Counted from the stretch's first letter, positions 25,665-36,835 are shown. The stretch: 64,000 bases of DNA from an uncultured Planctomycetales bacterium (GCA_903926465.1 CAIYJE010000145.1:62001-126000); one strand, 5' to 3'. Made by a program: numbers and translations. The notes: generated by a model not told the origin, from the sequence alone.

Positions 25665-27665
25665 TCAGACCTGGGCGGAAACCGGGTTTGCAGACGCCTG
25701 CTTGTGGCCTTGAATTGCACCCAGAATGGTATCCGTGTCATAAACGCAGCCGCCCCAGGTACCGCCGCCCAGCGCCTGAAGCGCGGCCCAGAGGCGAGTA
25801 TCGTCTGGCAGCAAGGGGTCGGGCGAGAGATCGGGATGGGGAGAGCGGCCGGCAAGCAGGTCGGCCCCCTGCTCCACGCTCAATTGCACGCCGTCAGCGC
25901 CCACCAGATCAACCTTCCCAGACAGATTCTCGGTATCGACCTCGATGTGGATCAGGTCGCCGTCACGAACCTTACCCAGCGGGCCGCCGGCCAGGGCTTC
26001 GGGCCCCACATGGCCAATGCAGGCACCCGTGGAAACGCCTGAAAAGCGGGCGTCGGTCACCACGGCCACCTGTTTGCCGAATTCGAGGTACCGCAGGGCC
26101 GCGGTGATCTGGTAGATCTCTTCCATGCCGGTTCCCATGGGGCCACGCCCCATGAGCACAATCACGTCTCCGGCCTTGATCGGCTGGCCAGACTGCCCCT
26201 TGATGGCGGCAATTGCGTCGGTCTCGCGGGTGAAGACCCGGGCCGGTCCGGTCTTGCGGTAAACGCCATCGGGGTCCAGGGTGGTACGATCGATGGCGGT
26301 GCTTTTGATCACCGAGCCCTCGGGGGCCAAATTCCCGCGCGGGAAGGTGACGGTGCTGGTCAGGCCGCGGGCTTTGGCCAGGGCTGGCGGTAAAATGACG
26401 TCGTCGGGATCAACGCCGTCTTGCTGGAACAGGCATTCCCGCAGCCGCTTGCGATCTTCGCTGGTTTGCCACCAGTCCAGCACCACTTCCAGCGGCACAC
26501 CCGCGGCCGTAAGGGCCGAGAGTTCCAGCAGACCGAGTTCACGCAGGTGGAGCATGACCTCTGGCACGCCGCCAGCCAGGAAGACCCGGATGGTGGGGTG
26601 GTAGCTAGGTCCGTTGGGCAGCACGCTGACCAGCCGTGGTACCGAGCGGTTCACCACGCTCCAGTCTTCCACGGAGGGGCGTCTGAGGCCAGCCGTGAAG
26701 GCAATGGCCGGGATATGGAGCAGCAGGTTTGTGGAGCCGCCGAACGCGGCGTGTACCACCATGGCGTTCTTGATGGCGGCATCGGTCAGGATCTTGCGGG
26801 TGGTCAAGCCCTTGTGTGCCAGCCCCCGCACGGCTCGGGCCGAGCGGATGGCGAGGTCTCGCCAGATCGGCTGTCCAGAGGGGGCCAGCGCCGCGTGGGG
26901 AACGGTCATTCCCAGAGCTTCGGCAATCACCTGAGAGGTGGCGGCTGTGCCCAGGAACTGGCAACCGCCGCCGGGCGAGGCGCAGGCGCGGCAGCCAAGC
27001 GAGGCCGCTTCTTCAATGCTGAGGTCGCCGTGCACGTAGCGGACGCCGATGCTCTGGATTTTACCAGCATCCTCGCCGGCGGCTGGCGGCAAGGTCACGC
27101 CGCCGGGGACGAAGACTGAGGGAAGATCGGGGCAACCGGCCAGCGCCATGAGCATGGCCGGGGCACCTTTGTCGCAACTGGCCACGCCGATCACTCCACG
27201 CCTTCGCGGCAGAGAGCGGATCAGTCGTCGGAAGACGATGGCGGCATCGTTCCGGTAGGGCAGGCTATCGAACATTCCAGGGGTACCCTGGGTTCGGCCA
27301 TCACAGGGGTCGGAAACCATGGCGGCGAACGGTAGGTCACCCAGGCGTCTGAGTTCTTCGGCTGCCGCCTGCACGAGCAGGCCAACTTCCCAGTGGCCGG
27401 TATGGTAGCCGAGCGCGATCGGCTTGCCATCTGGGCCTCGGTGCCCCCCCTGGGTGCTCAGGATCAAGACGTTGTCTCGATCAACCTCGGCCGGCGTCCA
27501 GCCCATGCCTGCATTTTGCGACATTCCGAACAGGTCGCCCGATGGCCAGTGGCGCAGCATGTCGTCTGTTAGCGGCAGGCTGCCGGAAGGGCCGGCGGCT
27601 TTGGTCTGAACGTCCAGCGTGGCCCGGTCGCCTCGTTCGGCAACCGCAAGAAAATCACTTTGCAT
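25665..27665 (-). CDS. yjhG: Sugar-acid dehydratase, YjhG/YagF (xylonate dehydratase) type
   Basis: An IlvD/Edd-superfamily iron-sulfur dehydratase of 666 residues, close to E. coli YjhG/YagF (about 655), which convert D-xylonate to 2-keto-3-deoxy-xylonate. Cluster and substrate motifs are present: [18 protein letters not shown] and [21 protein letters not shown], with GGSTNLLLH and TDARFSG farther on. The ATG at 27665 is preferred; the upstream frame adds an unlikely tail. It heads an operon with the zinc-ribbon, cyclase and small membrane genes. Family call is good; the exact sugar acid is inferred. Confidence 0.87.
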   Translation of the reverse strand: MQSDFLAVAERGDRATLDVQTKAAGPSGSLPLTDDMLRHWPSGDLFGMSQNAGMGWTPAEVDRDNVLILSTQGGHRGPDGKPIALGYHTGHWEVGLLVQAAAEELRRLGDLPFAAMVSDPCDGRTQGTPGMFDSLPYRNDAAIVFRRLIRSLPRRRGVIGVASCDKGAPAMLMALAGCPDLPSVFVPGGVTLPPAAGEDAGKIQSIGVRYVHGDLSIEEAASLGCRACASPGGGCQFLGTAATSQVIAEALGMTVPHAALAPSGQPIWRDLAIRSARAVRGLAHKGLTTRKILTDAAIKNAMVVHAAFGGSTNLLLHIPAIAFTAGLRRPSVEDWSVVNRSVPRLVSVLPNGPSYHPTIRVFLAGGVPEVMLHLRELGLLELSALTAAGVPLEVVLDWWQTSEDRKRLRECLFQQDGVDPDDVILPPALAKARGLTSTVTFPRGNLAPEGSVIKSTAIDRTTLDPDGVYRKTGPARVFTRETDAIAAIKGQSGQPIKAGDVIVLMGRGPMGTGMEEIYQITAALRYLEFGKQVAVVTDARFSGVSTGACIGHVGPEALAGGPLGKVRDGDLIHIEVDTENLSGKVDLVGADGVQLSVEQGADLLAGRSPHPDLSPDPLLPDDTRLWAALQALGGGTWGGCVYDTDTILGAIQGHKQASANPVSAQV

Positions 27666-28028
27666 GGGGAATTCTGGAACCTCTACCCAACTTGGAGAGT
27701 GCAACAACCGAAGCTGAACAGACTTTTACCGGAATGCAAGGCCCTGACCATCCACAAAGATTCTAGCGGCTGTTGTGGTTTTGCGCCTCATGGTGGCCCA
27801 CGGAAAAAGTTGAGCCGGGAGTGCATGGCCGCGTGTAACCACAAGACTTTTTGGCGTTTGCTAGAAAAAGGAATTCTGCGGGTTGCGCGTGCTGGCACAA
27901 GACCCGTGCTTGCGTTTGGTACTGGAAAGTCAAATAGAGTCCGGTTTTCAACCGAAATTATCCATGACTTGGGTAGGCCGTTGTGAATCCGGTGGCCTGG
28001 CTTGAACCATTTGTTCGGATGCATCCCG
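27666..28028. other. Divergent gene-free region with a repeat motif
   Basis: This region lies between the divergent dehydratase operon and the exported protein gene at 28029, so promoters for both should be here, but none is identifiable with confidence. It includes the motif at 27763-27784. Frames across it have no recognisable content, and GC is lower than in the flanking genes. Confidence 0.5.
27763..27784 (+). repeat. Dispersed 22-base intergenic motif, copy 2
   Basis: Matches 3750-3771 at 20 of 22 positions in the same orientation. The two differences are purine exchanges flanking the GCTGTTGTG core. Similarity does not clearly extend beyond the motif. Confidence 0.5.
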
Positions 28029-28745
28029 ATGAAGTTCTTGCGATCACTCCGGTTGGGGTTGCTGGCGATGCTTGTGCTGGGGCTGGCCCCGGCGGCTTCC
28101 AACGCAGGTGAGTTTTATTACCTGTTGATTTTTGGGTCAGAAGACGACCCCAAGCATCTTCGAAACGCGCACACCTGGGCGGTTTTTGTACGCGCAGTGG
28201 GGGAAGGAACCGACCAGGCCGGATATCAGGTCACTGCTCACACGCTGAGCTGGTACCCCGCCTCCAAGGTCGTTCGGCTCTGGTCACCCTGTCCAGAACC
28301 GGGCGTGAACCTGACCTTGGAGCAAACGCTCGAGACCGTCCTCGGGCTCAATGAGAACGTCAGGCTCTGGGGTCCATTTCAGATCCAGGCCCCGCTCTAC
28401 AATCGTTCGGTCGCCGTGTACAACGAAGTGGCTTCCGGGCGGGCTCAGTATCGGGCCATCAGCGCCCTGAGAGACCTTTACATTACAGATTGTATCCATG
28501 TGGTGGCGGCGGTTGACCCGGTGTTCGGGCGTGGCCATTACCCACTGATCCGGATTGGGCAGCCGGCGTCCAGATACATGGCCCGCCAGGTGATGATGCG
28601 GAGCCTTGAAAAAGGGGTCGATCAAGCGGCCAATGACAATTCTTGGCTCATTCCGGCCCTGGGGCTTATCCGGTACCCAATCACCATTGTACCTCCCAGT
28701 GCCATTACGGCGGAGCCCTGTGGACTCTGTAAGCAGGAAGAGTGA
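28029..28745 (+). CDS. Exported protein of unknown function
   Basis: A 238-residue protein with a clear signal peptide (about 1-26, KFLRSLRLGLLAMLVLGLAP to SNAG). The mature part starts FYYLLIFGSEDDPKHLRNAHTWAVFVR and includes TLSWYP and TDCIHVVAAVDP; it looks like a compact globular domain common in planctomycetes but without a known function. It ends with a CxxC pair (EPCGLCKQEE). The ATG at 28029 sits directly at the signal peptide. It stands alone. Confidence 0.75.
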   Translation: MKFLRSLRLGLLAMLVLGLAPAASNAGEFYYLLIFGSEDDPKHLRNAHTWAVFVRAVGEGTDQAGYQVTAHTLSWYPASKVVRLWSPCPEPGVNLTLEQTLETVLGLNENVRLWGPFQIQAPLYNRSVAVYNEVASGRAQYRAISALRDLYITDCIHVVAAVDPVFGRGHYPLIRIGQPASRYMARQVMMRSLEKGVDQAANDNSWLIPALGLIRYPITIVPPSAITAEPCGLCKQEE

Positions 28746-29027
28746 ACGGACAGAATTCGAGAGTTTTTCGCAAGAATTCCGCGAACGGATTGAGCTTCGC
28801 CTGGAAACAATGAATTTCTTGAAAATGGAACGAGGGTGGTGAACCGATCACGGCCTCTGCCTGCAAGGTAATCGATTGGTTTGGCAGGACGAAAGGACCG
28901 CTGGATGATCGCCCAGCCCTATCGTTGGTCATACGGCAAAGATCCGCAAGGCTCGCACCCGAATCGGGTGTTCAAGTTTCTTGGAATTCGCTGAAATATG
29001 CGAACTCGTCGCATCGACCAGTAACGT

Positions 29028-29460
29028 TTAATCCAGCCAATTTTCGACACGGAGTCCAGGCACTCTCTCAAAGTCTGTCCGGTTGGCGGAAAGTAGCGTC
29101 GCGTGGTTCACCAGAGCGGTTGCTGCGATCTTGAGATCCATCGAACCGATTCGACCCTTCTGCTGACGGAGTTCTTCGTATTGAAGGGCAGCCGTATTGT
29201 CAAAAGGAATAATTTCAAACTCACGGTAAAAATCGAAGAGCAAACCTAGTTCTCGGTATCCAAGAACCTGACGAGATAGTGATTTTTCCCTAGCAATTAC
29301 AGCCAGCCAGCCAGCCTCGCATTCGTTGCTCAACCGTGACAATGGCTATCCCAATAACTTCGGAATATTGCACACTTTCCATGCGAGCAATCAGCCGGCG
29401 ACCACGTTCGCTGTTTGGATATTTCAGAAGCGTAGCATGGTCAGTGTCCAGGAGTATCAT
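29028..29460 (-). pseudogene. VapC-like PIN-domain toxin, frameshifted at a GGCT repeat
   Basis: The toxin start is the ATG at 29460, which overlaps the antitoxin stop by four bases. The first segment reads MILLDTDHATLLKYPNS with the PIN acids D5 and D7, then VTVEQRMRGWLAG and a stop at 29290-29292, only 56 codons long. The rest continues in another frame (WLAVIAREKSL to the stop at 29028), with the later PIN acids in GSMDLKIAATAL and SANRTDFERVPGL. Taking out one of four GGCT units (29301-29316) restores a continuous PIN protein of about 140 residues. As read, the toxin (a ribonuclease cleaving RNA in this family) is inactive or switched off. Confidence 0.82.
29301..29316 (-). repeat. Four-copy GGCT tetranucleotide repeat inside the toxin gene
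   Basis: Four tandem AGCC units on the plus strand (GGCT on the coding strand). Four copies cause a frameshift; three copies would keep the toxin frame open. Tracts like this can change length by strand slippage. Confidence 0.85.
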
Positions 29461-29669
29461 TCGGCAGGTTTCTCAAGGCGAGCAGCTTCCCGCTCAGCAT
29501 CTCGTGATCGGAGGCACTCTTCATCGACTTCCCGCATGAAGTCACTATCTCGGAACATGCCAATTGTTTTACGCCAGTCTTTTGGGGGCTGGATTTGCCC
29601 TTTTACTGCAATGGCTTTCTCCAGTGCGGCGACCCGTTCTGCCAATGAATTTAGAGTAAGTTTATTCAT
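29457..29669 (-). CDS. Antitoxin partner of the PIN toxin
   Basis: A 70-residue protein starting MNKLTLNSLAERVAALEKAI, with AAGGAG five to six bases upstream of the ATG at 29669. A short heptad-like helix (LAERVAALEKAIA) is followed by a charged, likely disordered tail (DFMREVDEECLRSRDAEREAARLEKP) that would wrap the toxin. Overlap of its stop with the toxin start (ATGA) is the usual toxin-antitoxin arrangement. I do not recognise a named antitoxin family; no DNA-binding fold is evident. Confidence 0.72.
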   Translation of the reverse strand: MNKLTLNSLAERVAALEKAIAVKGQIQPPKDWRKTIGMFRDSDFMREVDEECLRSRDAEREAARLEKPAE

Positions 29670-29809
29670 TTTCAACTCCTTGAGTTCAACCCCGGAAAAC
29701 CTATTATACTGTCGCCGCGCCGTGTCCTGAAATCCCAGCACTCTCGCGAAATCGGGATAGATTTTTGGTCACTTGCCGGTGATCTGAGGGAAATCCGGAT
29801 CCTGGCCGT

Positions 29810-31147
29810 TCAAAGAATCTCGGTAACGCAGCGGCCCTGGTCTACTAGCCGGATTGGCTGCTGATCTTGTGAGAGCAGTTTGGTTTCTGGGTTAATTCCC
29901 AGCAAGGTGAACACCGTGGCGGCCAGGTCGGACGGGGTCACCGGTCGGTCTTCGGGCGAATCTCCCTGGCGGTCAGTCCGACCAAGTACCTGGCCCCCGC
30001 GCACGCCACCGCCAGCCAGAATGATGCTGTTGGCTCGGCCGTGATGATCTCTCCCTGCGGTAGGGTTGATCTTAGGGGTGCGCCCAAACTCGCCCATGAC
30101 CAGAACCAGGGTGCGTTCCAGCAAGCCCCGGCTCTCCAGGTCAGCCACCAGGGCCGAAAGCCCTTGGTCCAAGGGGGGAGCCAGCCGGTCTTTGAGGCTG
30201 GGGAAGTTCTGCTGGTGGGTGTCCCAGCCAAGCTGGCCAGTGCCCCGGTCGTCAATAGTCACAAATCCCACGCCACGCTCTACCAGGCGGCGAGCTAGCA
30301 AGCAACTCTGGCCAAGCGTGGTGCGCCCATAGGCGTCTCGGGTTTCGGTTGGTTCTCGATCGATGGCAAACGCTTCCTGAGCGGTGGCCGAGGTCAGCAG
30401 GTCAAACGCCCGCTCCGTGAACTGGTCGCGGCTGGTCGTCAGGGTCGAAGGCGGAACATCATGGGCGAACTGATCTAACGCGGCAACCATACCCCTGCGC
30501 CTCTGGAGTCTGGCCAAGTTCAGGCGGTCGGGTGGGGTCAGGTCGCGCACCCGAAACCGGGGGTTGTTGGGGTCGGCATTGGTTGAGAACGGATTCCTGG
30601 CCGGTGTCAGGTATCCGGCACCCCCAAACGCAGGCAGGTCGGGCATCGAAACGTAGGTGGGCAGCGAGCCCGCCCGACTAGACTCGCGAACCGCGTTCAC
30701 CACACTTCCATGACTTGGGTACACCAGCGCGGGTGATGGGCGGTAACCGGTCATCAGATGGTGAGAGGCGCGATCATGGTCGGCCTCTGGCGAGGTCATG
30801 CCTCGGATCAGTGTGAGCCGGTTCATCGAGGCTGCAATTCGCGGCAAAACTTCGCTCACCTGGATGCCCGGGCAGGCCGTCTCAATCGGTTTGAACTCGC
30901 CCCGTACGTCAACCCCGGCATCGGGCTTGGGGTCCAGAGTGTCGATGTGCGACGGCCCCCCCGCGAGCCAGATCAAAATGCAGGCATCGGCTCTGGCCGG
31001 TTGCCCAGCACCTTGCTCGCTGGCCTGAATGTGCCTCAGGCGCAAAAGCCCCGCCAAGTCCAGACCCAGGGTGCTCAGCACGCCGGCCTTGAGCAGCGAC
31101 CGCCGAGACAGGAGGCTGTTCCAGGCGGTTTCTGAAATGTGCGCCAT
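29810..31147 (-). CDS. DUF1501 protein with Tat-type signal
   Basis: A 445-residue DUF1501 protein. From the ATG at 31147 the twin-arginine signal SRRSLLKAG lies at residues 14-22, followed by a hydrophobic stretch. Family landmarks are WLAGGPSHIDTLDPKP, TDTHQQ-type segment LGWDTHQQNFP, VMGEFGRTPKINP and GRDHHGRANSI. DUF1501 genes normally sit next to a DUF1549/DUF1553 gene; here the nearest same-strand partner is at 36836-39409, with a DUF1592/DUF1552 pair in between. Function unproven. Confidence 0.88.
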   Translation of the reverse strand: MAHISETAWNSLLSRRSLLKAGVLSTLGLDLAGLLRLRHIQASEQGAGQPARADACILIWLAGGPSHIDTLDPKPDAGVDVRGEFKPIETACPGIQVSEVLPRIAASMNRLTLIRGMTSPEADHDRASHHLMTGYRPSPALVYPSHGSVVNAVRESSRAGSLPTYVSMPDLPAFGGAGYLTPARNPFSTNADPNNPRFRVRDLTPPDRLNLARLQRRRGMVAALDQFAHDVPPSTLTTSRDQFTERAFDLLTSATAQEAFAIDREPTETRDAYGRTTLGQSCLLARRLVERGVGFVTIDDRGTGQLGWDTHQQNFPSLKDRLAPPLDQGLSALVADLESRGLLERTLVLVMGEFGRTPKINPTAGRDHHGRANSIILAGGGVRGGQVLGRTDRQGDSPEDRPVTPSDLAATVFTLLGINPETKLLSQDQQPIRLVDQGRCVTEIL

Positions 31148-31519
31148 GGTCGGGCTCCGAAGCAAAGAATGGGAAGGAAGTCAGCAGGATTGCAGGGCTG
31201 TTGCAGAGGATCTGCCCTACCTTTCTATCGTAAGACGTTTGTCAGACACTTGCCAGAGGAACCAGACCGTGCTGGCCCCAGGTTTTGAAGGTTATCTGGT
31301 TCTCATCGGAAATTCCTGGAAAGCGAGTGCGGGCCGATCGGTCTGATGGAACGGTGCTGAGAGGCCTTGGCTGTGAATAGGCGTGTAGCCGATGGTTCCG
31401 GAGTCGTGATACAACTTTTGTACCGATCATTCGATTTCGTGGTTGGAATCTCGCCCTGCCTCGCGGATTGGACTCGTTCTGATCACCCTCCTTGCACCTG
31501 CCTGCCGGCTCTTTGCCGG
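31148..31519. other. Divergent gene-free region between surface-cytochrome genes
   Basis: A 372-base divergent gap that should contain promoters for the DUF1501 gene (leftward) and the DUF1587/1592 gene (rightward). I find no sites I can defend. The end may be coding if the next protein starts earlier than 31520. Confidence 0.45.
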
Positions 31520-34500
31520 ATGAACCTTAAAAAAAGCGCAGAGATGCCGTCCACATTCTTTCAAGAGGAATGGATTCGAGTGCGCAGCAACAAACCCGGC
31601 TCTGCCGAAGATCGCCGTTGCTTGATGTTGAGTGGCTTCCTTGGGGCGCTGCTCTGGGTGGTGTTCCTCATTCAGGGCTTAGTGGGCGTAACGCAGGGGG
31701 CCGAAGACGAGCCATCACTCGACCATTCGTTTCAGAATCAGGTGAAGCCGTTCCTGCGAGAGCACTGTGAGCGGTGCCATAACGAAGAGGAGCGTACGTT
31801 CGGGATTCGTCTGGACGATCTCGATTCTTCGTTTGGAGACAAGCAGCTGAAGCTGTGGGCGAACATTCAGAAGCAAATTGCGAACGGGGAGATGCCACCT
31901 GAAGATGAACCGCAGCCGGATGCTTCTGAGGTCAGTCGAACGAGCGACTGGATTTTGGAGGGGTTGAGGGTGGCCCGGTTGCGGCCAGTTCCCAAGAACG
32001 GTGGCACGCGTCGTCTGACAGTGGCGCAGTATCGCAACACGTTGCGAGAACTGTTAAAGCTGGACGAGGATCTTGCGGAGATCTTGCCGCCAGACGCCGT
32101 TTCCCGAGATGGCTTTGTGAATAATCAGGAGACCCTTGCGCTGTCTCCGCTGCTGCTTGAGGCGTACTTTGAGATTGCTGAAAAAGCGATCGATCGGAGC
32201 ATTGTTGAGCCAGCAACCAGGCCCACAATTCAGCATTTCCGCGTAGATCTAGGAACGGACATCAATTCCAGTCCCTGCCCAGACAAGCTGATTCTGGGTG
32301 CCAATAATCTATTGCTGGAGAACCGAGACTTTGTGGTCTCTCAGCCGGGCCTGAGCAAGCCGTTCGCATTTGAACCGTTCCAGATGCGTAGCCAGTATCG
32401 CTTCGAAGAGGGCTATGCCGGCAACGATACGGTGCGGGGCTGGCGAGACTTTGACAGTATTTATCACGCGGTGTTCGCCTGCATGCGTGGCAGCGTCGGC
32501 TATCCCAAGGGGTTCGCATACAATACGGTGCCGCAGGGGCTGTTGCTGAGACCCTCGATCACAAGTGACGAGATCTTTGAAGGCGATGCGACCTACGGGC
32601 CCAAGGCCAACTTCAAGCTCTCGTTGCGTGAACTTCCGGATCATGGTCGGTTTCGAGTCACAGTCACGGCCGCAAAATATGCAGATGGCTTGTTGCTTGA
32701 TCCGGGGGCGGCGGCTCAAACTCTCCAGGGTCTTGGTGTGGTGATGGCCCGAGGAACGGCAGCCCCGCAAACGGTCTCGATCGAGACTGCGGGCATCTAT
32801 CAGGTGGACCTGTATCCCCCGTCGTCGGCGGAATCAGACGAGATCCAGGTTGAGGGATCACGGCTGGGCGAGGGGTTGATTGGCTACTGGCCGCTCGATG
32901 GAAATCTTTCGAGCTGGCCTGATCGCAAGGAGCTGACCGGCCGGCTGGAAGGGGACGCAAAGTTCATCGATACGCCGTTTGGCCGTGGTGTTGCGCTTGA
33001 TGGTGCCGGTGATGCCGTGGTGGTGCCGCGCGATGAGTGGATGCAGGTGGGCGAGGGAGACTTCACCGTGGCGGCCTGGATTCGTCCTGAGCAACTGCGT
33101 CAGGCGGGAATTCTCTGCCTGGGGAAATACAACTGGACGCAGGGCTGGTACCTGGATATGCCGGGCAACAAGGGGGTTCTGCGGATTGAGACGGCCGGGC
33201 CAGACAACCAATCCAATGGCACGGTGCAGTCACCCGCGGGAGCGATTGAGGTGAACGCCTGGCAGCATGTGGCGGCCGTTGTGCGGCGTGGCAAAGGAGA
33301 GACCCAACTTTTCATCAACGGTTACCCGGTGGCCAGCGGGACCATTGGCCCTGCGAACCTGGACAATCCCAAGGTTGATCTTCAGCTTGGGCGCATTCAA
33401 GACGCGCACCAGTTCTTGGGCCAGATCGACGAGGTCCGCATTCATCGTCGGGCCCTGGATCGGGCTGAGATTCAAGCCATGGTTGAGCCGGGCCGGAAGC
33501 TGACTCGCCGGCCACCAACCGAGCGTCCACAAGACGTGACCCTGAGCCTGGGCGACCGGCAGTTTGCGGTCAGATGGCAACAGCCAGCGTTCTTGGTGGC
33601 CCGGTTGGATGCTGGTGAGCTTTCGGTGCGAACCCAGCAAACAGGGCCGGTGGAGATCGATCGCGTTGTCCTGACACCGCTGGCTGCCGATCATGAGCTC
33701 GCCAAACGATTCAGCGCCTTCGAACAGAGGTCGCCGCGGCTGGGGGTGCATCTGGGCCTGCGCCGAGACTGTGGTAGCACGTTGACCCAGGTCGGTGCAG
33801 CGCAGGTAGTTGCTCAGGAAACGCTTTCCCAATTCGTGTTCGAAGGGGCGATCCGCAATTTTCCCAGCCCGGATGTTGAGAAAGACAATGTGAATTACCT
33901 GGCCGGTCTGAGCGAAATTGGTGTGCGGAGTGAGTACACCGATGGTCGCGATATGCCCAGACTGCTGATTCGTTCTGTTGAGTTTGAAGGCCCGTTCTAT
34001 GAGACCTGGCCGCCGGAATCACATCGGAACATCTTCATAGATTCGGATCGGAAAGACGATCTTCAGGCTTATGCTCGGGAGGTGATTGCGGCTTTTGCCA
34101 CCCAGGCCTTCAGGCGTCCGGTCACTCCACAGGAAGAGGCTGCGCTGGTCTCTGTGTATCAGAAATCGTTTGAGGAAGGGGGCAACTGGCGGCAGAGTGT
34201 GAAAGACGCCCTGCAGGTGGTGCTAACTTCGCCGCAGTTCCTGTTCCTGATTGAGAACAGCAGCGTGCCAGACGCTGAGCCGCTTGATGACTACGAGCTG
34301 GCCTCCAAGCTCTCGTACTTTCTTTGGAATGGGCCTCCCGATCGGCACACGTTGAATCTGGCTGCGGCCGGTGCGTTGCGCAACGAGCTGGATGCCGAGG
34401 TGACGCGGATGGTCGACGATCCCCGTTTCGCCCGGTTTGCCGGCGAGTTTACCTCGCAATGGCTGGCACTCGAAAAGTTTCAGGTTGTTGAACCGGATCG

Positions 34501-35269
34501 AAGTCGGTTTCCAAAGCTCGCGGGCGATACGCGCAAGCAGCTCAGGCAAGAGCCCGTGCAGTTTGTGCAGTACCTGATCCGCAACAATTTGTCGGTACGG
34601 AATCTGATCGAGTCCGATTTTGTGGTGGCGAATGAAGTGGTTGCCAGCTATTACGACCTGGCCGACCGTACGGAAAGCGGCTTCCGGTTTGAGGCCATTC
34701 CGCACGGCAGACCGGAGCTGGGTGGTGTGCTTGCCCAGGCGGCAATTCTGGCTGGCCTCTCGGATGGTCGTGAATCCAATCCGGTCAAACGCGGAGCCTG
34801 GCTTGCTCGTCGGATGATTGCCGAGCCACCCGACGATCCACCGCCCAACGTCCCCGCGCTCCGGGAAGAGACGAAGCAACTCACGCTTCGTGAGCGGCTA
34901 GAGCAGCACCGCAATCAGCGTGGGTGTGTGCAGTGTCATTCAGGAATTGACCCCTGGGGTGTTCCCTTTGAAGAGTTTGATGCCGGTGGCCGGCTCAAGC
35001 GAGAACTGGTTGATGCCCGTTCCACATTGCCTGATACCACTGAGGTCACTGGGTTCAACGATCTCAAGCGGTACCTGGTGGAAGACCGTCTCGACCAGGT
35101 GGCATTCAGTGTGCTGAAACACCTTGCAACGTATGCCACGGGCCGGACCCTGTCTTACAATGAGCTTGAGTTTTTGAAGAAGGACGGGCTCAGGCTCAAA
35201 GAATCTGGATACCGGTTCCAGGACATGGTGCGCTATGTGGTACACAGCCCGATCTTCCTGGAGAAGTGA
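31520..35269 (+). CDS. DUF1587/1592/1588/1585 c-type cytochrome with internal LamG domain
   Basis: A large exported protein, 1249 residues from the ATG at 31520. A hydrophobic segment ([21 protein letters not shown]) precedes the mature part, so starts at 31544 or 31625 are also possible. A CXXCH heme motif (CERCH) lies at 31766-31780, followed by DUF1587 ([16 protein letters not shown]). A laminin-G/concanavalin-like domain ([10 protein letters not shown] to [13 protein letters not shown], about 32875-33470) is inserted before DUF1592, DUF1588 and DUF1585; a second CXXCH (CVQCH) is at 34925-34939. It forms a pair with the DUF1552 gene downstream (166-base gap). Probably surface electron transfer or polymer binding; no reaction is known. 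Confidence 0.88.
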   Translation: MNLKKSAEMPSTFFQEEWIRVRSNKPGSAEDRRCLMLSGFLGALLWVVFLIQGLVGVTQGAEDEPSLDHSFQNQVKPFLREHCERCHNEEERTFGIRLDDLDSSFGDKQLKLWANIQKQIANGEMPPEDEPQPDASEVSRTSDWILEGLRVARLRPVPKNGGTRRLTVAQYRNTLRELLKLDEDLAEILPPDAVSRDGFVNNQETLALSPLLLEAYFEIAEKAIDRSIVEPATRPTIQHFRVDLGTDINSSPCPDKLILGANNLLLENRDFVVSQPGLSKPFAFEPFQMRSQYRFEEGYAGNDTVRGWRDFDSIYHAVFACMRGSVGYPKGFAYNTVPQGLLLRPSITSDEIFEGDATYGPKANFKLSLRELPDHGRFRVTVTAAKYADGLLLDPGAAAQTLQGLGVVMARGTAAPQTVSIETAGIYQVDLYPPSSAESDEIQVEGSRLGEGLIGYWPLDGNLSSWPDRKELTGRLEGDAKFIDTPFGRGVALDGAGDAVVVPRDEWMQVGEGDFTVAAWIRPEQLRQAGILCLGKYNWTQGWYLDMPGNKGVLRIETAGPDNQSNGTVQSPAGAIEVNAWQHVAAVVRRGKGETQLFINGYPVASGTIGPANLDNPKVDLQLGRIQDAHQFLGQIDEVRIHRRALDRAEIQAMVEPGRKLTRRPPTERPQDVTLSLGDRQFAVRWQQPAFLVARLDAGELSVRTQQTGPVEIDRVVLTPLAADHELAKRFSAFEQRSPRLGVHLGLRRDCGSTLTQVGAAQVVAQETLSQFVFEGAIRNFPSPDVEKDNVNYLAGLSEIGVRSEYTDGRDMPRLLIRSVEFEGPFYETWPPESHRNIFIDSDRKDDLQAYAREVIAAFATQAFRRPVTPQEEAALVSVYQKSFEEGGNWRQSVKDALQVVLTSPQFLFLIENSSVPDAEPLDDYELASKLSYFLWNGPPDRHTLNLAAAGALRNELDAEVTRMVDDPRFARFAGEFTSQWLALEKFQVVEPDRSRFPKLAGDTRKQLRQEPVQFVQYLIRNNLSVRNLIESDFVVANEVVASYYDLADRTESGFRFEAIPHGRPELGGVLAQAAILAGLSDGRESNPVKRGAWLARRMIAEPPDDPPPNVPALREETKQLTLRERLEQHRNQRGCVQCHSGIDPWGVPFEEFDAGGRLKRELVDARSTLPDTTEVTGFNDLKRYLVEDRLDQVAFSVLKHLATYATGRTLSYNELEFLKKDGLRLKESGYRFQDMVRYVVHSPIFLEK

Positions 35270-35435
35270 CCACGAGTTTTATGAACCCAATGGAATGAGG
35301 GACGGGAACGGACGAGAATAAATCCTGGCCTACGGTGCTTTGGTTCACTCCGTCCATCTGGCCCATCCCAATCCGACCCTCACGTTCGACAATCTCTGCA
35401 GACCGACCCACAAACCTGCTCAGGGACTTTCCTCC

Positions 35436-36776
35436 ATGTTTTCATCTCGCCCCATAGACCGCCGCGCTTTTCTTCAAGGCATTGGCGGCATGGCACTCGC
35501 CCTGCCGGTTCTGGAAGCAATGGGCGCGGAGGTTGCAGGGCAGGTTCCACGTCGCTTCTGTGCGCTTTATACGGCCAACGGCATGTCGCTGCCCCGGGCT
35601 GAGCACGGTATTGACGAGTGGAGCTGGTTCCCCAAGGCCGAGCAAAACGGTGAGTTTGTTTTCGGGAAATCGACCGAGCCGCTCAGCCCGTACCGCAACC
35701 AGCTCAGCTTTCTGGGTGGGCTTTACCATCCCAGTGGCCCCAAGTCCGACCCGCACGTTTGCTCAGACATGTGGCTGACCGGCGCGCCTTTGCACAATCC
35801 CAAGCCGGGCACGTACAACTCGGTCGGGCTAGATCAGGTGGTTGCGCTTCATACCAAGCAGTACTGCCGGCAGCCGTCCCTGGTGCTGTCGATTGATGCG
35901 GGAACAGGCTTTCTTTCCCGGACCGGGACGATTTCCTACAGCCTTGAGGGGCGGCCGATCCCGGCCGAGAATAATCCCCGCCGCGTGTTCAACAGGCTGT
36001 TTCGTGGCGATCGCGCCTCACTGCAATCGGAACGCGATGCCTTGAAGCGTCAGATCAAGCTGGTGGACGCGGTCATCGAAAGTGCGAACTCGCTTCAGCA
36101 ACGGCTGGGCAAGACCGATCGCGAGCGCATGGATCAGTACCTGACCTCGCTCAACGAGGTGGAGTCTCGGCTGATCTCGTCGGAACAGTGGATCGATATC
36201 CCGCTCAAAAAGCAGGAGTATTCACATCTGGATTTGAACGTTACGAACGAGGGTGCGCCTGCAGAGTATTACCGCACCATGTTTGACCTGATTGCACTGG
36301 CCTTTGACGCGGACATCACGCGGTCGGTCACCTTCATGCTTAACCGTGAAGACGGTATGGGGATTAGTGATACCTTTCCGATCAAGCTTGGCTTACCGAG
36401 CACCCACCACTCTCTGTCGCATGCTGAGGACAAGCCAGGTCAACTCGCGTTCGCGAAATATGACCTGTTCCTGAGCCAGCAGATTTCACACTTCCTGGAC
36501 CGGCTTACCCACTACCAAGACCGTGATTCCAGCGTTCTGGAGAATACGATTGTGCTTTATGGCAGCGGTGCCAGCACTACGCACAATCCTCGGAATTTGC
36601 CAACGCTGATCGCCGGCGGGACCGGTTTGGGCCTCAAGCATGGTCATTGCTTGCAGGCTGGAGAGACGCGAATGTCCAACCTTTATCTCAGCATCCTTCG
36701 TTCGCTTGAGATTCCTCGGGAATCGTTTGCAGACAGCACCAGTACCCTGAGTAACGCCATCTTCAGCCGGGTTTGA
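35436..36776 (+). CDS. DUF1552 protein with Tat-type signal
   Basis: A 446-residue DUF1552 protein, the standard partner of DUF1592/1588/1585 cytochromes, from the same fold group as DUF1501. From the ATG at 35436 the signal is [12 protein letters not shown] (R9-R10) followed by a hydrophobic run. Landmarks are [11 protein letters not shown], a central helical region with SLNEVESRL, and [16 protein letters not shown]. Export via Tat implies folding or cofactor loading in the cytoplasm. Same operon as the cytochrome upstream. Confidence 0.88.
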   Translation: MFSSRPIDRRAFLQGIGGMALALPVLEAMGAEVAGQVPRRFCALYTANGMSLPRAEHGIDEWSWFPKAEQNGEFVFGKSTEPLSPYRNQLSFLGGLYHPSGPKSDPHVCSDMWLTGAPLHNPKPGTYNSVGLDQVVALHTKQYCRQPSLVLSIDAGTGFLSRTGTISYSLEGRPIPAENNPRRVFNRLFRGDRASLQSERDALKRQIKLVDAVIESANSLQQRLGKTDRERMDQYLTSLNEVESRLISSEQWIDIPLKKQEYSHLDLNVTNEGAPAEYYRTMFDLIALAFDADITRSVTFMLNREDGMGISDTFPIKLGLPSTHHSLSHAEDKPGQLAFAKYDLFLSQQISHFLDRLTHYQDRDSSVLENTIVLYGSGASTTHNPRNLPTLIAGGTGLGLKHGHCLQAGETRMSNLYLSILRSLEIPRESFADSTSTLSNAIFSRV

Positions 36777-36835
36777 GTGGATGGTTGTGACGCAGGGCAG
36801 AGTTTGGCCTGTCCACCCTGTCGTCCAGCGCCGGT

